A stretch of 46,607 nt of DNA, taken from the NCBI GenBank assembly GCA_015065005.1, contig SVRE01000008.1:1-46607 (forward strand), written 5' to 3'. Shown in pieces: positions 40,299-46,607 of this stretch. The notes under the pieces were generated by a model. It made no database searches, had not been told where the DNA came from, and was given only the letters and a program-made list of their open reading frames with translations. Source of the DNA: Oscillospiraceae bacterium. GTDB lineage: Bacteria; Bacillota; Clostridia; Oscillospirales; CAG-272. Every line of letters begins with the position of its first letter. Position 1 is the first letter of the stretch. Made by a program: the position numbers and the translations under genes.

Positions 40299-40563
40299 GC
40301 ACCCGTACATTTAATATGCAGAACACTCGCAAAAGGCTTGTCGAGTCACAAGACGAAGTCTTGCTATTCCTGCAAAAAATGTATGATACATTGCTCTCTG
40401 AAAATCAAGCATTAGTATAATATCATATTTTTTTGTGCCTGTCAATATGTTTTTTCAAAAAATTTCTTCTTTGTATTTTTATAATATAGTAGATAATTGT
40501 TGTAAAAAGGAAAATTTTGTGTTATAATTTTAAAAAGAGATTTTTTGTATGGAGATTCTTTAT

Positions 40564-41118
40564 ATGAGCGAATTAAAAGAAATTAAAGACTATAGCTCTA
40601 AAATAAAAAGGGTTATTATAACCGAGGAAGAAATCAAAGAGGCTATTAAAAAAGCGGGCAAGGAAATTGACAAAATTTATGACGGCAGGCCGATTTTGCT
40701 TGTCAGCATTTTGAAGGGTGCCTTTGTTTTTATGGCTGACCTTTGCCGCGCGGTAAGCGTTCCCTGTGAAATTGGCTTTATGTGTGCAAAGAGCTATTAT
40801 AGCGGCACCGTATCTACAGGTGTTGTTAAAATCACAATGGATTTGGAAAAGGACATAAAGGACTACCATGTGGTAATTGTTGAGGATATTATCGACACAG
40901 GTCGCACTTTAAATGACGTTGTTAAGATGCTTAAGCAAAGAAACCCACTATCCTTAAGGGTTGTCACTTTACTTGACAAGCCGTCAAGAAGGCTTGTTGA
41001 CTTCGAGGCGGATATGGCACTTTTCACAATTCCTGATTTCTTTGTTATCGGTTATGGCTTGGACTGTGCTGAGCTTTACAGGAATTTGCCATACATAGCA
41101 GAATATGATTCGGAATAA
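40564..41118 (+). CDS. hpt: Hypoxanthine phosphoribosyltransferase
   Basis: PILLVSILKGAFVFMADL; VVIVEDIIDTGRTL PRPP motif. Confidence 0.93.
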   Translation: MSELKEIKDYSSKIKRVIITEEEIKEAIKKAGKEIDKIYDGRPILLVSILKGAFVFMADLCRAVSVPCEIGFMCAKSYYSGTVSTGVVKITMDLEKDIKDYHVVIVEDIIDTGRTLNDVVKMLKQRNPLSLRVVTLLDKPSRRLVDFEADMALFTIPDFFVIGYGLDCAELYRNLPYIAEYDSE

Positions 41119-41203
41119 TACAGTTTTGGTGCTGTTTGTTCTCGCTATTTTATAAAAACGGCACGATACGTGTCGTTTTTTTGCCTTTTGAAAGGAATTA
41201 TTT

Positions 41204-42466
41204 ATGAAAAATCATTTTGATATTGTAGTAGCCGGCGGAGGATTTGCCGGGGCGTGTGCAGCTATTTCAGCCGCCCGTCTTGGAAAGCGTGTTTGCCTTA
41301 TAGAAAAGCATAATTGCTTGGGTGGCAGCGCTTCCTTTGGGCTTGTGCTTCCCTTTATGTATTATTGGACACGTGACCCCAAAAACGGAGAAAAAATAAC
41401 ACTTAGCCGTGGGCTTTTTGAGGAGATAGTGAAGGAGCTGAAGCGTCTGGGTGGAGTACACCCCCAATGGGAGGAATGCTTTAACGAGGAAATACTGAAG
41501 CTTGTCTTAAACCGTATGGCAATTGATAGCGGAGTAACCATTCTCTTTCAGGCATATATGACTGAAGCAGATGCGGAAAACGGCTTTGTAAAAAGCATAA
41601 AAATCAACCACGTGGGCGGGCAAAATGCGATTTTTGCCGATTATTTCATAGATGCAACAGGGGACGGCAGCCTTTGCTTTATGAGTGGCTTTGAGTTTAT
41701 GCAGGGGCGCGAGGTTGATGGGCTTTGCCAGCCTATGACACTGTCCTTTCGCTTAAGTGGAGTTGACATAAATCTTTTTGGAAAAACCCATCGCCAAATA
41801 AATGAGCTGTACAGGCAATATAAGGCTGAGGGCAAAATAACAAATCCACGTGAAAACATTTTAACCTTTAAAACCACACACCGTGGAGTTTTGCATTTCA
41901 ATGCAACAAGGGTGACAGGGCTTGACCCCACCAACCCGGAGGATTTGACAAGGGCTGAAATTATGGCACGTGAGCAGGTGTTGGAGCTTTATATGTTCCT
42001 TAAAGAAAATTTTGAAGCATTCAAAAACAGTACGCTTTTGTCAACGGGGATGCAAATCGGTGTGCGTGAAAGCCGCCGCATTTTAGGTGAGCATATTTTA
42101 AGCCAGGAGGACCTTTTGGCACTAACTAAGTTTGAGGACTCCGTTGCTTGCTGTAACTATGATATAGATATTCACAATCCAAGCGGCGAGGGTACAAGCC
42201 ACCATTATTTCAAGGATGGCGAGTATTATACTATTCCCTACCGCAGCCTGGTACCTAAGGGGAGCAAAAATCTTTTGGTTTGCGGCAGATGTGTTTCCGC
42301 TACTCATGAGGCACAGGCATCTTTGCGCATTATGCCAACCTGCGCTGCCTTGGGTCAGGCGGCAGGTACTGCTTGCGCTATTGCTCACACGGGGCATCAA
42401 AATGTTAATAGCATAGATGTTCAAGAATTGCGGCGAGCGCTCATTTTACAGGGTGCAAAAATATGA
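41204..42466 (+). CDS. FAD-dependent oxidoreductase
   Basis: FDIVVAGGGFAGACAAISAARLGKRVCLIEKHNCLGGSASFG dinucleotide-binding motif; ESRRILGEHILSQED. Confidence 0.9.
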   Translation: MKNHFDIVVAGGGFAGACAAISAARLGKRVCLIEKHNCLGGSASFGLVLPFMYYWTRDPKNGEKITLSRGLFEEIVKELKRLGGVHPQWEECFNEEILKLVLNRMAIDSGVTILFQAYMTEADAENGFVKSIKINHVGGQNAIFADYFIDATGDGSLCFMSGFEFMQGREVDGLCQPMTLSFRLSGVDINLFGKTHRQINELYRQYKAEGKITNPRENILTFKTTHRGVLHFNATRVTGLDPTNPEDLTRAEIMAREQVLELYMFLKENFEAFKNSTLLSTGMQIGVRESRRILGEHILSQEDLLALTKFEDSVACCNYDIDIHNPSGEGTSHHYFKDGEYYTIPYRSLVPKGSKNLLVCGRCVSATHEAQASLRIMPTCAALGQAAGTACAIAHTGHQNVNSIDVQELRRALILQGAKI

Positions 42467-42517
42467 TGCTTGCAAAAAAGCTTTAAAAATGGTATAATAA
42501 TTAAAAGAGGTGATTGT

Positions 42518-42734
42518 GTGAAGCCTAAAATTATTTTGAATGAAAATAAAGAGGTTGTAAGGACCGTAAAGGAAGGGCTAAAGGCGAAGGGGGGGATACT
42601 GTCCCTGCCGTATGGAACGAAGCGAGGATACAAAATGTATTTGCAAGGAGTTCAGGGAGCAAATTGCTGACCCGAATTTTGAGGGATATTGCCACTGCCT
42701 TTTATACTACAAATTCAAAAACGGGGAGGAATAA
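42518..42734 (+). pseudogene. Ferredoxin-thioredoxin reductase catalytic-domain-like protein, frameshifted in a G7 run
   Basis: VKPKIILNENKEVVRTVKEGLKAKGG, then in the +1 frame YCPCRMERSEDTKCICKEFREQIADPNFEGYCHCLLYYKFKNGEE*. Break at ggggggg 42589-42595. Confidence 0.85.
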
Positions 42735-42735
42735 A

Positions 42736-43044
42736 ATGCCTATTTATAACGTAACAAACGAAAGCTTTGGAAAACTAAAGGAAAGCGGAGCTAAGGTGCT
42801 GGTTGACTTTTACGCGGATTGGTGCGGCCCTTGTAAAATGGTAGCGCCTATTTTGCACGAGCTTGAAAAGGAATACCCTGAGCTTATTATTGCAAAAATA
42901 AATGTGGATGAGTTAACAGATTTGGCGGTAAGCTACGGAATACAAAGCATACCCACCCTTTTGGTAATGGAAAAGGGCGAAATTGTAAACAAAGCCATAG
43001 GCTTCCGCTCAAAGGAGCAGATAATTGAGCTTTTGGGACTTTAA
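42736..43044 (+). CDS. trxA: Thioredoxin
   Basis: VDFYADWCGPCKMVAPIL active site; start at 42736 with SD ggggagga. Confidence 0.95.
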   Translation: MPIYNVTNESFGKLKESGAKVLVDFYADWCGPCKMVAPILHELEKEYPELIIAKINVDELTDLAVSYGIQSIPTLLVMEKGEIVNKAIGFRSKEQIIELLGL

Positions 43045-43189
43045 AATCAAAGCAGACACGGGGAAACGACCCTGTGTCTGTTTTTATATATTAATTTTAT
43101 GTGAATTAGTTTGAAATAATATTGAGATTTTCTTAACAAAATGTTAAAATAGCCTTGCGATACTAAAATTCATTGAAAAAAGGGTTTTT

Positions 43190-44017
43190 ATGACTACATT
43201 TGAGAAATTTATACATTTTTTTGAGGGCGAAATGACAAGGCCGGGAAATTACGGCTGGTTCCACCTGATGTTTGTTGCCATTGTAGTTGCCGCAACTGTT
43301 ATGATATGTATAGGGTTTAAGAATTGCAGTGACAAGACCTTCAGGCGAATAATGCTGGCCTGCTGGGTTGTTATGGCGGCGCTTGAGATTTATAAGCAGG
43401 TTATTTACACATTTGAGTGTAATGATGCGGGTGTGGGCGTTTGGGATTACCAGTGGTACGCCTTCCCTTATCAGCTATGCTCTACTCCGCTTTATGTGCT
43501 ACCGTTTATTGCATTTTTGAGGGATAATGGCTTAAGGGAAGCCTTTGCTTCCTATATGTCCTTCTTCTCCTTGTTCGGCGGCTTGGCAGTATTCTTTTAT
43601 CCTAATGACGTTTTTATTCAAACAATTGGCATTAACATTCAAACTATGGTTCACCACGGCTTGCAAATCGTGCTTGGTATTTTCTGCACTGTTTATTACA
43701 GGAAAAAATGCAACCTTAAGCATTATCTGAAGAGCGTTCCTGTTTTTGCATCATTAACCGCTGTTGCAATAGTGCTTAATGAGGCTGTTTATGCAGTGTT
43801 TGCTGCAAATGGCATAGATGAAACATTTAATATGTTCTATATCAGCCGCCACTTCGATTGCACGTTGCCGATTCTTTCAAACGTTTATACAACGGTGCCT
43901 TATATTGTCTTTGCACTGATTTATATACTTGGCTTTGCCTTGGTTTCATTTATTTTATACTTGATTCAAAGGGGCATTATTGCCTTGGTTAATAAAAAGG
44001 TGCGCCATGCTGAATAA
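43190..44017 (+). CDS. YwaF-like multi-TM protein
   Basis: Six to seven hydrophobic segments; WDYQWYAFPYQLCSTPLYVLPF. Confidence 0.65.
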   Translation: MTTFEKFIHFFEGEMTRPGNYGWFHLMFVAIVVAATVMICIGFKNCSDKTFRRIMLACWVVMAALEIYKQVIYTFECNDAGVGVWDYQWYAFPYQLCSTPLYVLPFIAFLRDNGLREAFASYMSFFSLFGGLAVFFYPNDVFIQTIGINIQTMVHHGLQIVLGIFCTVYYRKKCNLKHYLKSVPVFASLTAVAIVLNEAVYAVFAANGIDETFNMFYISRHFDCTLPILSNVYTTVPYIVFALIYILGFALVSFILYLIQRGIIALVNKKVRHAE

Positions 44018-44729
44018 AAAATCATTTAAGCTACCTGTGGTATCCGCCTTTGTGCTGGTCGAGCTTACTTTGGGAATTCTGGTGCATTTAACATCAGGCA
44101 GGGCGAACTCTTGGGTGTCCTTTTCCTGCGTTTTGCTTGCATGCTTATTTGTGTCATTGTTTTTTGAAAAAAGTAAGGCGTATTTTTTAACCCAGCTTGG
44201 GCTTGCATGTACGGTGTGTGCTGACATATTTTTGGTGGTTATGGACCCAATAAAGCAGCTACCTGCAATGGTGTTCTTTTCAGTAACCCAGATGTGCTAT
44301 TTTGTAAGGATATATCTCAACCACACAACCCAAAAGCAAAAAAAGGTTCATTTAATCGCACGCTCACTGGTAACTCTGCTGGCTATTGCAGCAACGGTTG
44401 CTGTGTTAGGCGGGAATACAGACGCTTTAAGCCTTGTTTCCTTGTTTTACTATGCCAACCTGGCGGTAAACATTGTCGTGGCATTTACACAGTTCAAATC
44501 CTGCCCTGCGCTGGCTGTAGGCTTGCTTTTGTTCCTTTGCTGTGATACTGTCATCGGCTTGAATGTAATGGCGGATAGCTATATAAGCGGTGTGGGAGAA
44601 AGCTTTATAATGCAACTGATTGACGTTGACTTTAATTTAGCGTGGGTGTTTTATGTTCCGTCCCAAATGCTAATAGCATTAAGTCTGTTAAAATATGGAA
44701 AACAACCGAATAAAGAAGCAACCGCGTGA
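44007..44729 (+). CDS. Multi-TM protein (possibly lysoplasmalogenase/YhhN-like)
   Basis: Start ATG 44007 overlaps upstream gene end; several TM segments; family call tentative. Confidence 0.6.
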   Translation: MLNKKSFKLPVVSAFVLVELTLGILVHLTSGRANSWVSFSCVLLACLFVSLFFEKSKAYFLTQLGLACTVCADIFLVVMDPIKQLPAMVFFSVTQMCYFVRIYLNHTTQKQKKVHLIARSLVTLLAIAATVAVLGGNTDALSLVSLFYYANLAVNIVVAFTQFKSCPALAVGLLLFLCCDTVIGLNVMADSYISGVGESFIMQLIDVDFNLAWVFYVPSQMLIALSLLKYGKQPNKEATA

Positions 44730-44748
44730 AAACGGTTGCTTTTCTTGT
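44720..44748 (+). terminator. Intrinsic terminator
   Basis: caaccgcgtgaaaacggttgcttttc. Confidence 0.75.
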
Positions 44749-44769
44749 TGTTATTTTGGCAAAACTCTA

Positions 44770-44798
44770 TTTACAATCTGAAATTTTTGTGCTAAAAT
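44770..44798 (+). promoter_or_regulatory. Sigma-A type promoter of leader copy 2
   Basis: TTTACA (44770-44775), 17 bp spacer ending TGTGC, TAAAAT (44793-44798). Confidence 0.65.
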
Positions 44799-45035
44799 GA
44801 AAATGCCAAACAAACTGAATATTGAGCAATGGGTATTTTTCATTTATGGGATAACTATACCCTTTTTTGCCTATACTTATTTTAGACCTTTACATTTGGT
44901 AAAAATGTAGTTCCCCGTCTGAAATAAGTATGCGACCCATATTGCTCAGGTTTGTTTGGCGACAATTGGGGTTCTGCGTTTTTCGGTGCGTTCAACCTCG
45001 GTTGGCGCACTTTTTATTTTAGAAGGAGGTAACTT
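44799..45035 (+). promoter_or_regulatory. Structured 5' leader with intrinsic terminator before SD (riboswitch/attenuator-like), copy 2
   Basis: P1 44805-44815/44950-44960 (11 bp perfect), P2 44823-44834/44935-44948, P3 44873-44887/44917-44931 (15 bp, one G-U), apical hairpin 44891-44909, terminator 44986-45015, SD agaaggaggt, ATG 45036. Confidence 0.78.
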
Positions 45036-45341
45036 ATGTACGTTTTGATTTATTTGCTGGGGCTTATGATTCCAATCGCTGCCGGTCTTATTGTTTTCCT
45101 GATAATCAATAAAGCCATTCGCGGTCGTGGCAAGGAGCTACAGCAAAAATTCATTTCTTTGGGAACCTTGCAGGGCAAATCCCTTGCGGAAATTCAAGCC
45201 GTTTGTGGAAACTCCACCTCTGTTTCTTACAGAAATGACGGTGTAAAAATTTATCAATGGATGGCAGCAGGATACCATATTGTGCTTTTGTTCGATCAAG
45301 ACGATATCTGTTTAGGCGTAAGCTCCGAAACAGCTGTTTGA
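45036..45341 (+). CDS. Small membrane-anchored protein with possible SmpA/OmlA-like C-terminus
   Basis: N-terminal TM; GKSLAEIQAVCGNSTSVSYRNDGVKIYQWMAAGYHIVLLFDQDDICLGVSSE. Confidence 0.65.
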   Translation: MYVLIYLLGLMIPIAAGLIVFLIINKAIRGRGKELQQKFISLGTLQGKSLAEIQAVCGNSTSVSYRNDGVKIYQWMAAGYHIVLLFDQDDICLGVSSETAV

Positions 45342-45408
45342 TTTTCATTCACATAAAGTTAGCAAACCGAAATGCTATGTAAATTATTATTTTAAGGAGG
45401 AATAAAAA

Positions 45409-46455
45409 ATGAGCAAACAAAAACTTTTTTCCATTATCAGATTAGCTGCTTTGGGCACGCTCCTTTTATGGATGCTCATACCCGGTTATGCAATTCAAGA
45501 ATATTGGTACAGAGGATCGTATCACAAACCGTCAAATGACATTGCTGTTTCTTTCTTTGGAACCTTGAAAAAAGCAGAGGATGGTGCTATTGTTCTTGCT
45601 GTCTTAGTTATTGGTTGTATTGTTGCCTCAATAGTTTTTGCTGTTTTGAATCTTTTAAAAAACAGTAAAAAGAAAACTCTTATTTCCACAATTTTGACAG
45701 GTTCAAGCTTGTTATTTTGGATTATATACCTTCCTGTTTTATCAGACAGTCGAAGCAGTTATGAGTTTGCACCCTCATTCTTCTACATTTTTGGTATTCT
45801 CATTTTTTTGGGTGTTATCGCTCTTTACGTAATTTCCCTGATTGATTACAAAAACGGTAATGTCCCCAAGGAAGTGGCTCCTATTATTCAAACTCCTGTT
45901 GACAATTCATGCTCTGCTCCTGCGGAATCACCTGACGCACCTGTTACACCCATAACACCGGTTGAATCTGCATATTCCGAAAGCGGCGAAGAAATTGACC
46001 TTACACCATATAAGGTGTTCTTCCAAGATGTGGAGCTTAAGGCTGACCGTGAATATGAGTTCCGCCGTGCAGATGGCTTAATGGGCTCTATGCCTCAGGC
46101 TTTTATCAACAAAAATATGCCAAAGTGTCCTCTTTGCTGTGATCCTGTTCCTCAATGGACAATGCACCAGGTAAACCTTAAAACCTGGAGAGGAAATCTC
46201 ATCCTTTTCAAATGTGCGCAGTGTGGAGGCGTAATTTCGATTAGCATTCCTGATATTATGACTGCTACAAATCAGTTTGCAGGCGCCAGCGCAAATGTAA
46301 CGCTTACAAATATGATGGCAAAGAAAAAGAAGGGCAAGGAAGCAAAAACCGCTTATGTAACCTTTGAGTCAGTTGGTAACTCTGGTGTCAGCCCATCAAT
46401 TCTCGGTAAAGAATTGAGACTCCCGGACGTAGTGGCTATTGCTACAAGAAGATAA
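45409..46455 (+). CDS. Multi-TM protein with C-terminal zinc-ribbon-like domain
   Basis: N-terminal TM segments; CPLCCDPVPQW...LFKCAQCGGVISISIPD. SD aaggagga. Confidence 0.72.
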   Translation: MSKQKLFSIIRLAALGTLLLWMLIPGYAIQEYWYRGSYHKPSNDIAVSFFGTLKKAEDGAIVLAVLVIGCIVASIVFAVLNLLKNSKKKTLISTILTGSSLLFWIIYLPVLSDSRSSYEFAPSFFYIFGILIFLGVIALYVISLIDYKNGNVPKEVAPIIQTPVDNSCSAPAESPDAPVTPITPVESAYSESGEEIDLTPYKVFFQDVELKADREYEFRRADGLMGSMPQAFINKNMPKCPLCCDPVPQWTMHQVNLKTWRGNLILFKCAQCGGVISISIPDIMTATNQFAGASANVTLTNMMAKKKKGKEAKTAYVTFESVGNSGVSPSILGKELRLPDVVAIATRR

Positions 46456-46476
46456 ATACATACAAACAAATAGTAA

Positions 46477-46607
46477 AACCCCCACCGACTTTGGCGTGAT
46501 ACTCTTATCGGAGTATCACGCCAGTTCTATTCGCCTGTGGCGAGTGATATTGCTATGCAGTGATATTCGGCTCGCGTCGAGTGGTATTCGCTTCGCGAGT
46601 TTGGTGG
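46477..46607. repeat. Hairpin plus AGTGATATT-spaced palindrome array, truncated at window edge
   Basis: ggcgtgatactc/gagtatcacgcc 12 bp stem (46493-46522), then AGTGATATT (46543-46551), AGTGATATT (46559-46567), AGTGGTATT (46580-46588) separated by short palindromes (cgcc..ggcg, gctatgc, cggctcgcgtcg, cgcttcgcg). Confidence 0.8.

Overview
This 46.6 kb chromosomal window looks like a low-GC Clostridia-type Firmicute and spans the replication origin. The minus-strand core reads dnaA, oriC-like intergenic region, dnaN, recF, remB/DUF370, gyrB, gyrA, a lipoprotein, recA, recX, rimO, pgsA. Further left are a metallophosphoesterase, htpG, prmC, ruvX, a DUF1385 protein, an esterase-acyltransferase fusion, and a collagen-like lipoprotein that runs off the left edge and is absent from the ORF track. 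Right of dnaA are a BspA-type leucine-rich-repeat lipoprotein, a lipoprotein/TPR pair, GDPD, rubredoxin and a multidomain flavodiiron protein, an oxidoreductase, and a possible defence-type locus (NERD nuclease, TM/coiled-coil/SHOCT protein, DUF4041-like + GIY-YIG protein). These are followed by a tRNA-Ser(UGA) surrounded by tRNA-derived fragments, hpt, an FAD oxidoreductase, a frameshifted FTR-catalytic-like gene with trxA, and membrane proteins. The most interesting signal is a pair of homologous, riboswitch-like leader elements at opposite ends of the window (about 1648-1838 on minus and 44770-45035 on plus). Each has a promoter with a 17-bp spacer, a TAAAATGAAA start region, nested long-range stems, a conserved CAATTGGRG switch strand, an intrinsic terminator and then SD-ATG. 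They precede unrelated envelope genes. Other leads are two homopolymer frameshifts, a 9-mer inverted array in oriC, a DnaA box inside the dnaA promoter spacer, a large imperfect palindrome between rimO and pgsA, and a hairpin/AGTGATATT repeat array at the right edge. All assignments come from reading the sequence and supplied translations; no database search was run.
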